46,711 nucleotides of DNA from Oligoflexales bacterium (GCA_013215275.1 JABSRF010000006.1:1-46711), one strand, 5' to 3'. Positions 18,008 through 30,100 are shown, counted from the first letter of the stretch. Translations and numbers: made by a program. Notes: generated by a model not told the origin, from the letters alone.

Positions 18008-21000
18008 ATGAAACTCAACTCCTTGGCTTTCATCGTCTGTGTGGTTTTTTCGATTACTTACAGACTAATGGCACTTCCTATTGGATTTGGCTTCAACCAA
18101 GGCGAGCGTGAATACTTAGAAACTCGCTCTAAAAATTTTGACGTCTATCACGACAAAGAAGCAGCCACCGAAGGGGCAATGACTGTTAACGCTCTGGAGG
18201 CTGCTAAACCTATTGTTGAGGCTTGGATCGGTATCCAGCGAGATCGAAAGCTTCCAGTGGTGTCTTCTGCTGTCTCCGCGAATGCCTCATTTGCCAATTT
18301 TATCTTTGATACGATTGAGCTGCAAACGATGGCAGAGGGTGGGCGTGATTTATTTTGGCACGAATTTGCTCATACTAGCATGTATGACCACTTTCATCAT
18401 TTGCTAGGCCCTGCTGAAAGTGTCGTTTATTTACCTTGGGTTCCAGCATGGTTTCTGGAGGGTTTTGCTGAGTCTCTTACTATCTCTGTTGGTTCAGACG
18501 TTCAGGCGTCTATTGAGCGCTATCAAGCGCTACGCAGAGATTGGCCAAGCTTCGATAGCCTGCACCACTTGTACAATTCATCATTCGCTTTAAGGGCTTA
18601 TGCCACTTCTGGGGCCTTTGCAGCATGGTTTTTTCGTCGTATTGCAGCCAAAAATAAAGGGCCATTCCTCCACAAGTTTTTAGACAAACTCTCTAGCTAC
18701 ACCACTCCAAAATACTACCCTTGGTCTTTCAATCCTTTTAGCCGCTTTATGCCTATGGACGAGGTTTTACGTGATTACCTCGGCAAATCAGGCGAAGAGC
18801 TCTACGAGCAATACAAAAAGGAAGCAGCAGCTTATTGGAAGGCCCATCGAAAAGGGCCAAGCTTACTGGAGCTTCCCGGTGAGCGCCTATTGCTCAATAG
18901 CTTAGGGGGCTTTGATACTAATCAAAATGAAGCATACCTAATCTTTCGGCATGATGGTGAGAAAACACGCATGCGCTTGGAGTTTGATAAAGCGACCGGT
19001 TGGATGAAACGGGTCAAGCCAACACCGTTTAAGATCCTTGATCCAAGTAGCTCAAATCTGCAAATTGCCCGCCCTGGATTTCAAGTGGCAGTCGTGAGCA
19101 CCATCGAGGGTAAAACCGGATTTTATAAAAATCGTCTGGTGCTGATGGATACGAAGTCCAAAGGGGCAAAGGTCAAGAAAACCATTATGCACCTTAAAGA
19201 CAGTGTCTACGGCCTCTATGAAGCGCCAAATAAGATTGTTTGGTTAGAGAAAAAGGGTGGCCTTAACAGATTATGCTATATCGAAAAATCTAAGCTTAAA
19301 GGTCGTTTGCCGCTGGGGAGGAGTGAAGCTCAATGCCCAATTAAAGCAACTCTGCCAGCAAGCCTGCAAGTCCTTGGTGATATCAAGAAAACCTACCCTG
19401 CTATTGGAGTTTTCCCCCCTAGTGAGCAGGACTTATCCCTTAGCACAGAGATCTGGTTAGCGATAAAAGAGGAGACCCTCGTTGGTGATCGTTATCGCAT
19501 CATAGCGTGGGACACCACCAAAGAAAAAACGAGGACTGTGTACTATAATGGTGGTGGCCACCCCCTGCAAATGGCCCAGGCAGGAAATAAGCTTTGGTTG
19601 CTGGTCGCTGAGCATAACCGCAGATCTTTGAAAAGCATTGATATGCAGGGCCAGTGTCAAGGGAACTTTCATTTAGAAGACTTTCCTTTGCAAATTCGTG
19701 GCCTTCAGGATGGTGGTGTTATTTTTGGGCTCTACCGAGGGTCCTCATATGTCCTTCGTAAAATAGATGCAAAGCTTATGCGAACGAAAGCCTGCACCTT
19801 TAGTATGTCTCCTTCTTCACCCCTTCTTTGGGCAATGCAACAGGATAAGAAGGTCAGCTTTGCGCAAGCGCTAAAAAAATCTTCAACCTGGAATGAAAAG
19901 TTTGACGGCTTAGAGGTCAAAAAACAGCTTAATCAACTTGCCTTGGCTTCGGGCCTTGATCGGGTGAGCTCCTCGCAAGGTGAGGACTCAGTGACGCCTG
20001 CTAAGACAAAATCTGCAAGCTGGCGGGGAAGGCCTGTGTTCGCATTTCCTTGGATTGGTGCCGAAGATGTCTTGGGTACCCAGATTGGTATTGTCTCTGT
20101 ACCTCTCATCGACCACATGCAGAATGAGTCAATAAGAGCGACCATGCTTGTTGGTTTAGAAAGTCGCTACCCTAATACAGAAATTTCCATGATTTCCACC
20201 CGGTTTTGGCCCACGATTACCTTGGGGGTTTATAGACGCCAAGCCTGGAATGGGCGTTGTTTTTTCAGAATTGGCGAGGACATTGTTCCATACACATCTT
20301 ATTACGACGAGAAAGGGCTCAGGCCAGAAGTGAGGTTTCCATGGTACGGTTGGAATTACACCATCAACCTGACTCTTGGAATGCGAGCTGGTGTCCAAGA
20401 TCGCTATTTAGGTGCATGCAATGTGCCTGAGGGGCGCATCAATGAACCTTATGCTGAGCTGAGCGTCAGTCGCCGGTTTGGTCGTTTCTCCCTGAGTTAT
20501 TACCTAAACGCAAAAGTCGCGCCAGAACAAATCAACCCAAATTATGATTACAACACCCTGACTAGCTCAGTGAACGCAAGTGTAGCCCTGCCATTTTTAC
20601 GTTCCCGGCTTTCTCTAGGCGTTGAAGGCAGCCGCATGCGAGGGAAAAAGCTTCCTCTCCTCCGCCAAACATACCAAGCATTAAAGACCTTCGTTCCAGG
20701 AAGTGGCGGTGGCTATAACAAAAACAACTTTCCCATCATTGGGAGCGGGAGCCTCTTTGCCATTAAGTATGGTGATACGCAGGCAAGGTTAAAAACTTCC
20801 TGGACCTATCCTATCATGCCTTATCTGGACACTATGCTTTGGTTGTTTTACTTGCAAAGCATAAACTTTACAGCCTTTTATAATTACGGGGGAGCTTGGT
20901 ACCAGGGAATCACTGAAATGGAGGATAATCTCATTGCTGCCCACGGCTATAAAATCGACTTGCTCTTTGAAAACAAAGGAGTAGGCTTTAACGCTAGCTT

Positions 21001-21070
21001 AGGATCTGGGCAGGTGCTTGAAGAAGATTTTGAACTCTATGCTACCTTTGGCTTCGATGCCTTTTTTTGA
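18008..21070 (+). CDS. Large exported HExxH protein with probable C-terminal outer-membrane barrel
   Basis: ATG at 18008 starts a signal-peptide-like segment. HEFAH plus downstream GFAESL gives a gluzincin-like arrangement. Middle region is repeat-rich. C-terminus has alternating aromatic strands and ends FGFDAFF. Confidence 0.65.
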   Translation: MKLNSLAFIVCVVFSITYRLMALPIGFGFNQGEREYLETRSKNFDVYHDKEAATEGAMTVNALEAAKPIVEAWIGIQRDRKLPVVSSAVSANASFANFIFDTIELQTMAEGGRDLFWHEFAHTSMYDHFHHLLGPAESVVYLPWVPAWFLEGFAESLTISVGSDVQASIERYQALRRDWPSFDSLHHLYNSSFALRAYATSGAFAAWFFRRIAAKNKGPFLHKFLDKLSSYTTPKYYPWSFNPFSRFMPMDEVLRDYLGKSGEELYEQYKKEAAAYWKAHRKGPSLLELPGERLLLNSLGGFDTNQNEAYLIFRHDGEKTRMRLEFDKATGWMKRVKPTPFKILDPSSSNLQIARPGFQVAVVSTIEGKTGFYKNRLVLMDTKSKGAKVKKTIMHLKDSVYGLYEAPNKIVWLEKKGGLNRLCYIEKSKLKGRLPLGRSEAQCPIKATLPASLQVLGDIKKTYPAIGVFPPSEQDLSLSTEIWLAIKEETLVGDRYRIIAWDTTKEKTRTVYYNGGGHPLQMAQAGNKLWLLVAEHNRRSLKSIDMQGQCQGNFHLEDFPLQIRGLQDGGVIFGLYRGSSYVLRKIDAKLMRTKACTFSMSPSSPLLWAMQQDKKVSFAQALKKSSTWNEKFDGLEVKKQLNQLALASGLDRVSSSQGEDSVTPAKTKSASWRGRPVFAFPWIGAEDVLGTQIGIVSVPLIDHMQNESIRATMLVGLESRYPNTEISMISTRFWPTITLGVYRRQAWNGRCFFRIGEDIVPYTSYYDEKGLRPEVRFPWYGWNYTINLTLGMRAGVQDRYLGACNVPEGRINEPYAELSVSRRFGRFSLSYYLNAKVAPEQINPNYDYNTLTSSVNASVALPFLRSRLSLGVEGSRMRGKKLPLLRQTYQALKTFVPGSGGGYNKNNFPIIGSGSLFAIKYGDTQARLKTSWTYPIMPYLDTMLWLFYLQSINFTAFYNYGGAWYQGITEMEDNLIAAHGYKIDLLFENKGVGFNASLGSGQVLEEDFELYATFGFDAFF

Positions 21071-21119
21071 GCAAACCCTACCCATATATTTAACGGTAAT
21101 TGCAGATTGGAACGGTTTT

Positions 21120-22235
21120 ATGGCAAGCAGTTTTGGCCATTCTTTTAGGGTCACAAGCTTTGGTGAATCCCATGGGGGCGGAGTAGGTGTGGTGATTGAT
21201 GGCTGCCCGGCAGGTTACTCGATCTCGCTAGAAAAAATCCAAGCATTTCTTGATCGCAGACGGCCTGGACAAAGTGTCTTAAGCACTCCTCGCCAAGAAA
21301 AAGACCAAGTGGTATGCCTCTCAGGCTTAGAGGGTGGCAAAACCTTGGGAACCCCGATTGCCCTCGTTGTCTATAACAAGGATGCCAAAAAAGACCATTA
21401 TACTGATATGACTAAGGTTTTTAGGCCATCCCATGCTGATTACACGACGGAGTTGAAATATGGGATTCGAGCAGTCAGTGGTGGGGGGCGTGCCAGTGCC
21501 CGTGAAACGATCGCTCGGGTCGCAGCGGCAGCACTAGCGGAACAGGTGCTTGAAGAGTTGCACCCTTCCTTAAAAGTGATTGCTTACGTGGAATCGGTAA
21601 AGCACCTGCAAGCCAATTCGGTCGACGTGGATAGCCTTTCACGGGAAAAAATCGATGAGCATATGCTTAGATGCCCTGACGAACAGGCTAGAGAGCAAAT
21701 GAGCCAATTAATCTTAGAAGCTAAAAAAAAGGGGGATAGTGTCGGTGGATGCATTCGCTGCCTTTGTTTGAACCCACCTAAGGGTCTTGGTGAACCAGTT
21801 TTTGATAAACTAGAAGCTGATTTAGCTAAGGCTATGATGAGCCTACCAGCAAGTAAAGGTTTTGAAGTGGGCGAAGGGTTTGCTGCGACCCAACTTTTTG
21901 GCTCTGAACATAACGATCACTTTGAAGTCAAAAACAATGAGATTAGAACGACCACAAACTTTTCAGGAGGGATTCAGGGAGGGATCTCGAATGGAGAAAA
22001 CATTTCAATGCGCATAGCATTTAAACCGGTAGCCACTATTTTTAAAGAGCAGCAAACCGTTGACCGAGATAAAAACCCACAAACATTTAAGCCGAAAGCT
22101 GGTAGGCATGATCCATGTGTGCTTCCACGGGCTGTGCCAATGGTGGAAGCGATGACCTTACTGGTTCTTATGGACCATTTTTTACGTCAAAAAATGCTTG
22201 CAAGTTGTGCAAAATCCGATGCATCCCTTGCTTAA
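21120..22235 (+). CDS. aroC: Chorismate synthase
   Basis: [69 protein letters not shown]. Confidence 0.97.
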   Translation: MASSFGHSFRVTSFGESHGGGVGVVIDGCPAGYSISLEKIQAFLDRRRPGQSVLSTPRQEKDQVVCLSGLEGGKTLGTPIALVVYNKDAKKDHYTDMTKVFRPSHADYTTELKYGIRAVSGGGRASARETIARVAAAALAEQVLEELHPSLKVIAYVESVKHLQANSVDVDSLSREKIDEHMLRCPDEQAREQMSQLILEAKKKGDSVGGCIRCLCLNPPKGLGEPVFDKLEADLAKAMMSLPASKGFEVGEGFAATQLFGSEHNDHFEVKNNEIRTTTNFSGGIQGGISNGENISMRIAFKPVATIFKEQQTVDRDKNPQTFKPKAGRHDPCVLPRAVPMVEAMTLLVLMDHFLRQKMLASCAKSDASLA

Positions 22236-22364
22236 ACCACCTTGTGCTCTTAATAAAATTTTATTATTTTCATAGATTATCTTAAGCTATCCTCACCTGT
22301 CGCCAATTAGATTAAGGTGTTGTGAGCATGGAATTGTCATAACGTAATTGAAGGATCTTGATTT

Positions 22365-23819
22365 ATGGTTTTAACTAAAAATGTTTTAAGGTTATGGCTT
22401 TTGGCGTTTACCGCGAATTTATTCATACTTAAGCCCCTTTTCGCTTACAAATTACCACCTGCTGATACCAAAGTGGAGTTAGGTCATGATACCAAGATGC
22501 TGCGAGAGTTATCAAAAGGTGTGGGTGCTATCGCAGAAGCTTCCAAGAAAGCCTTAGTTTTTGTTTCCGTCTCTAAAACGGTGAAAGGCCTACCTGGAGG
22601 TATAGATCCTTACGATCTATTTGGTTTTGGACGACGCCAGATTCCAGTTCCAAGGCAGGAAGGCCTAGGCTCTGGATTTTTTATCGACTTGGACGAAGGG
22701 CTGGTTCTAACAAATAATCACGTGATTGATAATGCCGACGAAATTAACCTCAAGCTAGCAAACGGTGAGACTTACAAAGCGACCGTGGTGGGCGTCGACC
22801 CTAATACCGACGTAGCGGTGGTAAAAATTAATGAAAAGAAATTTAAGCGAGATGGTCTTTCTTCGCTGATTTTAGGAGACTCCGAAGGCCTCAATGTTGG
22901 CTCCTTTGTGGTTGCTCTTGGTGCTCCCTTTGGCCTGGAAGCAAGTGTATCCTTCGGGGCCGTCTCAGCCCTTGGTCGTGGTAGCTTGCAAATCACCCAG
23001 TTGGGTGACTTTATTCAAACCGATGCTGCAATAAACCCTGGCAATAGTGGGGGGCCTTTGGTTGATATGGAAGGTAAGGTCATTGGAATCAACACCGCAA
23101 TTTTCTCCAAATCAGGTGGTTATAACGGAATAGGCTTTGCAGTGCCTTCAAACTTGGTGAGAGAGGTTGCGACGAACCTTATCAATGGAGTCAAGCTTAC
23201 CCGTGGGTATATAGGGGTTCACTTTCAAGCTCTGACGAACGACATTAAAAAACTGTTGAAGGTTCCTGAAGATAACAACGGGGTGCTCGTGGTACAGGTA
23301 GAACCAAATGGACCGGCTGATAATGCAGGGATTAAGCCTAAGGATGTCATCACGGAAGTCGACAACAAAAAGTTGGAGAAAGATCGAGACTTAGTTAATC
23401 GTGTAGGCCTGATGAAGCCAGGAACCAAGGCTAAGCTAACAATCATCAGAAATGGGAAAGAATTAAAGAGGACTTTAACGATTGGAGTCTATCCTGGAAG
23501 TAATCAAACAGCATCCAATGATAAACAAGAAGCGAGTAAGGAATCCCTAGGCCTTGAATTCCAATTGAAAGAGGGGGGCTTATTTATCACATCAATTGAT
23601 AATGAGTCTCCTGCTAGAAGGCAGCTTCAGGAAGGTGATGTTATCATCAGTGTCGACAGCTTTGAGGTTGAGGGGACGAAAAACCTAGCCGATGCTATGA
23701 AAGGGTTCAAAGACGCTATTGCTAGGGCCCGAAAAAATAAGCAAAAATCAGTGTTGATGCGGATTAAACGCAACATGCAAGGTGGGTCAGGCTTCGCTTT
23801 TGTGAGTGTAGATATTTAA
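22365..23819 (+). CDS. HtrA/DegP-family trypsin-like serine protease with two PDZ domains
   Basis: N-terminal signal peptide, LTNNHVID, DPNTDVAVVKI, AAINPGNSGGPLVD, then two PDZ segments. Confidence 0.93.
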   Translation: MVLTKNVLRLWLLAFTANLFILKPLFAYKLPPADTKVELGHDTKMLRELSKGVGAIAEASKKALVFVSVSKTVKGLPGGIDPYDLFGFGRRQIPVPRQEGLGSGFFIDLDEGLVLTNNHVIDNADEINLKLANGETYKATVVGVDPNTDVAVVKINEKKFKRDGLSSLILGDSEGLNVGSFVVALGAPFGLEASVSFGAVSALGRGSLQITQLGDFIQTDAAINPGNSGGPLVDMEGKVIGINTAIFSKSGGYNGIGFAVPSNLVREVATNLINGVKLTRGYIGVHFQALTNDIKKLLKVPEDNNGVLVVQVEPNGPADNAGIKPKDVITEVDNKKLEKDRDLVNRVGLMKPGTKAKLTIIRNGKELKRTLTIGVYPGSNQTASNDKQEASKESLGLEFQLKEGGLFITSIDNESPARRQLQEGDVIISVDSFEVEGTKNLADAMKGFKDAIARARKNKQKSVLMRIKRNMQGGSGFAFVSVDI

Positions 23820-23832
23820 CTTTGGGTCAAGA

Positions 23833-24534
23833 ATGCTCTGTACGATCGATAAAATGACTTTCATTGCTGCTACGACTGAACCCAACCCCTTTACTGATGC
23901 AGGTTTGCAACTTAGGGTGGGAGGGGTTGGAGCAGTGAAGCCTGAGGGTCTTCATAGTTTGAAGCAGGTTCATGGGACCTGTGTTGTCGCAGCTCAGCAA
24001 GGACAAACAGACCTTGCTGAGCCGACCCTTCAGGGTGATGGTATCTACACCATGGAAAAAGCTCGGGTCATAGGAGTTAAAACTGCCGATTGTTTGCCTG
24101 TGGTAATTGCAAGTCGTGAGAAAGATTTTACGAGCGTTCTTCATGCAGGGTGGAAAGGCTTAGGTGCTGGTATCGTAAGGAAGGGCCTGGCTCTTGCTTG
24201 TGATTATGCTTCGAAGAAGGATATTTTTGCATTTTTTGGACCTTGTATAAGTTTAGCTTCTTTCGAGGTAGGCCCTGAAGTCCTTGAAGTTTTTAGGAGC
24301 CCTGATTTTGGCTTGAGTCATGAGCAACTAGCTTTGGCCCTATACCGAAGCAAGCATGATCGTTGGCACATAGACCTAGCTATGCTGGGAGCTTTTCAGC
24401 TACTGAATCTAGGTTTAGGACCCCAGAACATCACGATTCTGCGTTCTTGTACTTACTTGAGGTCTGACCTTTGGCACTCTTATCGAAGAACGGGTTCCCC
24501 TGCTCCCAGCAACTGGACTCAATCATGGATCTAA
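23833..24534 (+). CDS. pgeF: Peptidoglycan editing factor PgeF/YfiH family (multicopper polyphenol oxidase fold)
   Basis: LKQVHGTCVV, GVKTADCLPVVI, VLHAGWKGLGAGIV, FFGPCISLASFEVGPEV. Confidence 0.9.
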   Translation: MLCTIDKMTFIAATTEPNPFTDAGLQLRVGGVGAVKPEGLHSLKQVHGTCVVAAQQGQTDLAEPTLQGDGIYTMEKARVIGVKTADCLPVVIASREKDFTSVLHAGWKGLGAGIVRKGLALACDYASKKDIFAFFGPCISLASFEVGPEVLEVFRSPDFGLSHEQLALALYRSKHDRWHIDLAMLGAFQLLNLGLGPQNITILRSCTYLRSDLWHSYRRTGSPAPSNWTQSWI

Positions 24535-24705
24535 ATTAAGGACGGCCTTCTTTGCCGCAACCCCAGAGCCATAGCCCCTTCATTTTTTTGCTAGGTAGGC
24601 TTCATAATTGTGACAATAAAATTGAAACCTTGTGCTGCTTTCTAAACTATCCTCCCCGAAACCCGACATTGCTTATTGGATGTGAGAAAACAGTGGGATG
24701 TGGTC

Positions 24706-25071
24706 ATGGGAAGTGCATTATCTGTAAAAGATCTGAGACAGCATAGGCGTTTACCGTACAAAGGGGTATGCCCTGGGAAACTTATTGCCTCTTCTGATGG
24801 GAGGGAGATTTCCTTTCAGATTAAAGACTACTCTGTGGGTGGTTTGGGTATAATTACCACCGAGCGTATCCTACCTGACGTAAATTTCATTTTTCGTATG
24901 AACTCCTTGGAGGTTCCCTTAACCTTGATTTGGGGCTTAGCCCAGAATGACGAGCAAGGAAGCCACCGATATGGCTTCATGGCTAAAACACACAATCAAT
25001 TTGGTGAAGCTTTTGGCTCAGACTTAGTTTTTTCAAGATGCAGGGCAAGTGCTAAAAGTCCAGCCAAATAA
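24706..25071 (+). CDS. PilZ-domain protein
   Basis: RQHRRLPYKG (RxxxR-like) followed by DYSVGGLG (D/NxSxxG). Start uncertain (24676 TTG or 24706 ATG). Confidence 0.7.
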   Translation: MGSALSVKDLRQHRRLPYKGVCPGKLIASSDGREISFQIKDYSVGGLGIITTERILPDVNFIFRMNSLEVPLTLIWGLAQNDEQGSHRYGFMAKTHNQFGEAFGSDLVFSRCRASAKSPAK

Positions 25072-25487
25072 GAATCAAAGCCTAAGCCACAGATGGTCCC
25101 AATAGCATGAACAGCACAATAAGACCTTTGCCTAAACTCTTCTCTTTCAGCAATTTTTGACAGGTGTACTTCCACAAAGCAAAGCCTGAGTGCTGCGAGC
25201 CTATCAGCGAGAGCGAGGGAGGTGTGAGTCCAGGCACCGGGGTTTATGATGGCACCATCCCATGGTTTGGATAGCTCGCTTAAAAATTGTGACTCGTCGT
25301 TGCTTTGAAAGAAGCTTAGGCTAATTGGAAACTTATTGAGGAGATCTTTTGATTTTGTCTCAAGGTAAGACTGAAGTTCTAATAAACTTTGGGTTCCGTA
25401 ATACTGCTTCTCTCTTCTACCAAGTAAATCAAGGTTTACGCCATTTGCGATGAGGATTTCATAAGGTTTATCAGGGGCTTGGTTCAT
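24996..25487 (-). CDS. aroQ: Type II 3-dehydroquinate dehydratase
   Basis: ILIANGVNLDLLGRREKQYYGTQSL, FFQSNDESQFL, IINPGAWTHTSLAL, VEVHLSKIAEREEFRQRS. Confidence 0.95.
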   Translation of the reverse strand: MNQAPDKPYEILIANGVNLDLLGRREKQYYGTQSLLELQSYLETKSKDLLNKFPISLSFFQSNDESQFLSELSKPWDGAIINPGAWTHTSLALADRLAALRLCFVEVHLSKIAEREEFRQRSYCAVHAIGTICGLGFDSYLAGLLALALHLEKTKSEPKASPN

Positions 25488-26436
25488 GACTGAGCTTTTC
25501 CAATAATTGCTGGTAAAGTTTAACTTTTGGCTGGGCTTGCTCTTCTGGCTCAACAAGGTTTGGGTCTATCATAAGATCTTTTCGTTGCTGTGCTTCGGAC
25601 TTTTTTGCAAGCTCAACGACCATACGCTTTAGATAATCGTTGCCAGGAGATATCTTGAGCAAGCGTCTGTATATTTCAAGTGATTTTTCATAGTGCCCCT
25701 GTCTTTTATAAATCTCTGCAAGGGTTTGGCTTTCTAATTTTTTTGTTTGTGTTGTTTTTGAAAAGTATTGGGGCTCATCTTTGGCATGAAATATTTGAGA
25801 TAAAGGCACCACATGGTAGTGTTTAAGCGAAGGGTCTGAGATGACCTTGTCGTTGAAGCTAAACGCTTCACATGGTCTGGCTTTTTGACTTTTTGGGACC
25901 TCGAGTGAATTCGTGTGCAAACCATGTAAGTCACGAGGAAGTGAAAGTTTGATACCTTGTTTTCTGAACTGGTTTACAAGTGAGGATTTGGCTGATTGAA
26001 TGCCTCCCAGCTTAAGCTCCTTACCCAGTAGTTCCAATTCGTTGTCTAAAAGCCGTCTGTGAGTCATATGCTGTAGGATTGATTTTGCCGTACTTTCATG
26101 CTCATTCAGGATTGAAACTTTGAACATGATTTTCTGAGCTAGAATATTGTCATGAAGAGGCGCTTTAACCCTTTTTATTTGCTCCCATGCATCCTGAACC
26201 AGTCCTTTTTCATAAAGCTCTTTAGCTAGAAGGATGTTGGCTGCTGTGTATCTAGGATACTGCTTGACTCCATAGTTGAGTAATTCAAATGCCTCATCTT
26301 GAAGGTCATATTTTTTTAGTAGTTCGACCATGGGTAAGAAGCTTTGATTAAACGTCTTTCCCAAAAAACGCTTAATCATCTTCCGGTCTTTTCTCTCAAA
26401 ACGATTGTTTTTAAGAGCTTCTAGCCATGACTTCAT
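25471..26436 (-). CDS. TPR-like hypothetical protein
   Basis: Helical repeat segments such as LLKKYDLQDEAFELLNYGVKQYPRYTAANILLAKELYEKGLVQDAWEQI and LAEIYKRQGHYEKSLEIYRRLLKISPGN. Confidence 0.65.
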   Translation of the reverse strand: MKSWLEALKNNRFERKDRKMIKRFLGKTFNQSFLPMVELLKKYDLQDEAFELLNYGVKQYPRYTAANILLAKELYEKGLVQDAWEQIKRVKAPLHDNILAQKIMFKVSILNEHESTAKSILQHMTHRRLLDNELELLGKELKLGGIQSAKSSLVNQFRKQGIKLSLPRDLHGLHTNSLEVPKSQKARPCEAFSFNDKVISDPSLKHYHVVPLSQIFHAKDEPQYFSKTTQTKKLESQTLAEIYKRQGHYEKSLEIYRRLLKISPGNDYLKRMVVELAKKSEAQQRKDLMIDPNLVEPEEQAQPKVKLYQQLLEKLSHEPSP

Positions 26437-26446
26437 GAAAAATCCT

Positions 26447-27085
26447 CTAAAAAGGGTGAACTACTTCCAAGTTTGCTATGCCATAAAGTGAGCCGCTAAT
26501 GATCCCAACTTGAACAGCGTTGGTTGCATTAGCTAAACAACGGGGTCTAACTTCTAAAGATCCCACTCCACAAGCATCTGTGCACCATTCGGTCTCAGGG
26601 GTCACGATTCCCTTGTATCGGTCTAGAGCTTGGTTAGCAGGGTTGAGTGGGTCCATAATTCCGGCTAATAAAAGGGGTTGGAAAGCGATCCCAGAGACGG
26701 GGACCCACGCGTTTGCATCATTTGCAAAATCAGGGCGTTCTCCACCGATCACCACATCGATAGGGCCGTCTTGCTCTGCTGGTAAAATAGACCTACGCTT
26801 TTCCACGACGAATCGAATCGGCACCTCATTAACATAGTCGGCATTGACAACGTCAAAACAAGCCAAGGGCAAAGGGTCGGAAACGGTTATCCCTTGTGGC
26901 AATAAAAAACGAATGCGCATGTCATTGGCAGGTAATTTGGTGTCGGTGCAATTCAATGCACAAACCCCAGGAGCTTCTGCGAAGTCGGGTTCGCCTGCGC
27001 ATCCAATCTTTAGGAGGCTTAAGGCAGAGATTAAAGGTAATGTTTTTTTTATGGTTAAGAAAATCCTCTTGAAGCGACCTATCAT
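26447..27085 (-). CDS. Putative lipoprotein downstream of pilQ
   Basis: Signal peptide ending SLLKIGC (lipobox-like), followed by a Cys-containing exported domain. Spacing suggests the pil operon. Confidence 0.6.
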   Translation of the reverse strand: MIGRFKRIFLTIKKTLPLISALSLLKIGCAGEPDFAEAPGVCALNCTDTKLPANDMRIRFLLPQGITVSDPLPLACFDVVNADYVNEVPIRFVVEKRRSILPAEQDGPIDVVIGGERPDFANDANAWVPVSGIAFQPLLLAGIMDPLNPANQALDRYKGIVTPETEWCTDACGVGSLEVRPRCLANATNAVQVGIISGSLYGIANLEVVHPF

Positions 27086-27112
27086 TCAAACCTCCTTCTA
27101 AAACCATAATGA

Positions 27113-30100
27113 TTAGTAGTATTCTTCACCTTGGCCTTGCTCATACTCATCCGCTGCTTCACCCTCATCCTCACCTTGCTCATATGATTCAGCATCGTTA
27201 TAACCTTGTTCGCCTTGCTCATAGTTGCCTTCGGCACCATTTTCACCCTCAGCTCCCTGGTTACCATAGTAGTTGTCTCCTCCAGCATTATTAGCTGAGC
27301 CAAAGTTGTCGCTTTGTCCGTAGTTGTCTCCAAAGTTGTTGTATTCCGATCCGCCTGCATTGTTACCTACGTTGTTTTCAAAGCTCGAGGTTTCGCTAAG
27401 AGATCGATCACTATTAATGACGGTGGGAGTCACCATGATAATTAGCTCTCGCTTGCTCTCTTGATTGGTTTTGCGTCTAAAGAATACTCCGAGGATTGGA
27501 ATGCTTGATAAAAAAGGAACTCCCGAATATTCGTGGGTGTATTCGGTAGTGTAGACTCCTCCGATGACGGCTGTCTGGCCATTTTCCCTTAATAGCTTGG
27601 TTTTAATCACTCGGGTGTTTTTGTCAGGGATCGCTTTGTTGCTTGCGATTGCGGAGGAGTTTTCTACTTCAATATCCATTTGCACAGCACCATCTGCAGT
27701 GATATGAGGGGTTACCGTGAGTTTGAGGGCGTACTCAACATCGGTTAAGCGGTCTTCCCCATTCCCTACCGGGATGGGTTGGTAGATGATCTGCCCTACC
27801 TTTGTTTCAGCTTTTTCATTATCTAAGACCACAATACTGTTATTCTGGAGGCTACGGACTTGATTTTGCTGCTCTGCCATCCGCAACCTTATGTCCAACT
27901 CAAATAAGTTGCCGATACTCCCGAAATGGAGGTCTATGGCAGATCGATTTGATAGGGAAGCAGGCTCAATTCCAGTATCGACACTGAAAGCTGAGTACAT
28001 TTGATTAGGAAAGACCAAGTTACCTAGACCTAAACCTCGGCTTTGATCTGTCCTCATTGGCATAGCCCAGTTAATCCCTAGTTGGAGGTTGTCATTTTTA
28101 AGGACTTCTACGATTCTCGTGTCGACTTTTACCTGTGGAGTCTGCAAATCAACTCGGTTTATGAGGGCCTTGATTTTTGATAGAGCTGTTGGAATAGCCT
28201 CCACAATGACTGAGTTTGTTCTAGCATCAGCCTCCACTCTGGTACGCTTATCATGCTTATAAGATTCCAGCATACTGGTGACAACTTTGACCACATCTGC
28301 TGCGTTGGCATAGGAAAGTCGTACAATAAGAACTTTCGTAGGGATAAGCCTTGAAGCACTTTCCCGAACTTTTTCAAGCTCTTTTTTCTCCTTATCAAGA
28401 GTGGATAAGCGGTCAATGCGAATGACATCTCCATCAAGCTTGGATAATCCTAGAGAGTGAGTCTCAAGAACAGCCTGAAGTGCCTGATCCCAGGGGACAT
28501 TGGTGAAGCTAAGGTCTACTTTTTCTCCTCCGACATCCTGAGGAAAGATAAAATTGACTCCATTTTCTGAGGAAAAGGTTCTAATCACTTCTTTTAAATT
28601 AGCGCCCTTGAAATTCATACTAATCGGCTGTAATGCCTGAGATCTAGCCTCTACTGCTTGATCTTGACCCTCAGTTTCTTCTCCTGATAAGTCGACATTG
28701 TCATAGTTTTCATAATCCTCTCCGTCAGCACCTTGGTTGTCAAAGAGGTTGTTTGAGTTTTCATTATCGAGATTACTGGTGTTGATGTCTTCATTTTCAG
28801 CTTGATTATTTTGGTCTAGGCCATTATCAAATTGATTTCCATCGGAGTTATTAAAAACATCATCACCTCCGTCTTGACCATTTTGGCCTTCGTAAGGTTC
28901 ATTGTCGTAGTAATCACCCTCAGCATAATTGTTTTCGAAATCATCTTGAGCAACTGCAAATAAGCTCAAGCTTTTAATGTCATACTCTCTCCAAAGAGTC
29001 TTGTTCATGGCGTTGTAGTTTTCGTCGTCATAGTTTTCATTGTCATAATTCTCGTCGTTTTCGTTATTATTGTTGTCGTCATAATCGTTGTCGTTGCTGT
29101 CATTTTCTACGGAATAACCATCTTGACTGAAATCGTTGTACTGATCGAAGTCAGATTCGCCTGTCTGATTGTTGTTGTTATCAAAGTTACTATTATTGTC
29201 ATTGTATTCTTCATTACCGAAGTTATCTTGATTCTCTCCTGTATCATCTACATAGCTGTCTAAACCATCCGAGACTCCTACCGGGTCATAGCCATCTGGT
29301 CCAATACTCCCCGCTAGTAGTACCGGGGTAATATCAGCATCACCGAGCACCTCAACTTCCCCACCTGGAGTTTGACCAACCTCATTGTTACCAAAGTATC
29401 GATCCGGGATTTTAAAATTGAGTAGGATATTACCATCATGTGAAAATAACTCAGGCTTTACTGCATCCCTCAAGGTGATAATGACATCGGTGCTATCGTC
29501 TTCACTGTGGTACTTGGTCCTGATGTAAGCTACTGGGCTCAAAAATTCACTGGCGTCTATAGGGCGTTTGAGCTTTTTGCGCATCTTTGTTTCGAGGAAT
29601 TTTATGGTCAACTCTGGTTGTCCAGCTGGGTTTTGACTTTGGGAGAACTTGTAAATCGGTTTGCCAATGGTAACCATTTCAACTTTTACCATGCTTTCCG
29701 ATTCCCGAAAATCTAATCCTAGCCACCATAAAACGTTATATAAGACCTCCTCGGCCACTGATTCTTCCATTTGCTCTTCTGGGGCGTAGTCGGAGTTTTC
29801 TGGTAAGGGGTTGTACTCCTCCTCGAGGGGAGGGATCTGAGCATTTGCGTTTTGGTCGCTGTTTTGATTTCCATAGCCTTGATTGTAGTTGAACTGATCT
29901 CCCGATGAGTCCTCAAAAAAGTTATTTCCTTCTTCATCGTAATCGGATTGTTCCGAGTCTTCGGAGTATTGGTTGGAGTATTGATCTGAGTTGCCCTGAT
30001 CGTACTCTCCTTGCTCACCGTAGTCTTCTTGTCCCTCATAACCTTCGTCGTCGTACCCCTCATTGGAGCCTTCACCCTCTTCTGGCGACCCGAGGTTACT

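Noticed and set aside
27082-27360. Antisense or shifted ORFs over pilQ low-complexity (also 29719-30075, 28159-28437)
   Set aside because: Products are Met/Thr/Arg-rich frame artefacts of the repetitive Asn/Asp codons in pilQ.
29000-29240. Possible CRISPR or tandem DNA repeat over pilQ
   Set aside because: Repetition is irregular and codon-level (Asn/Asp-rich protein), without regular repeat-spacer structure.
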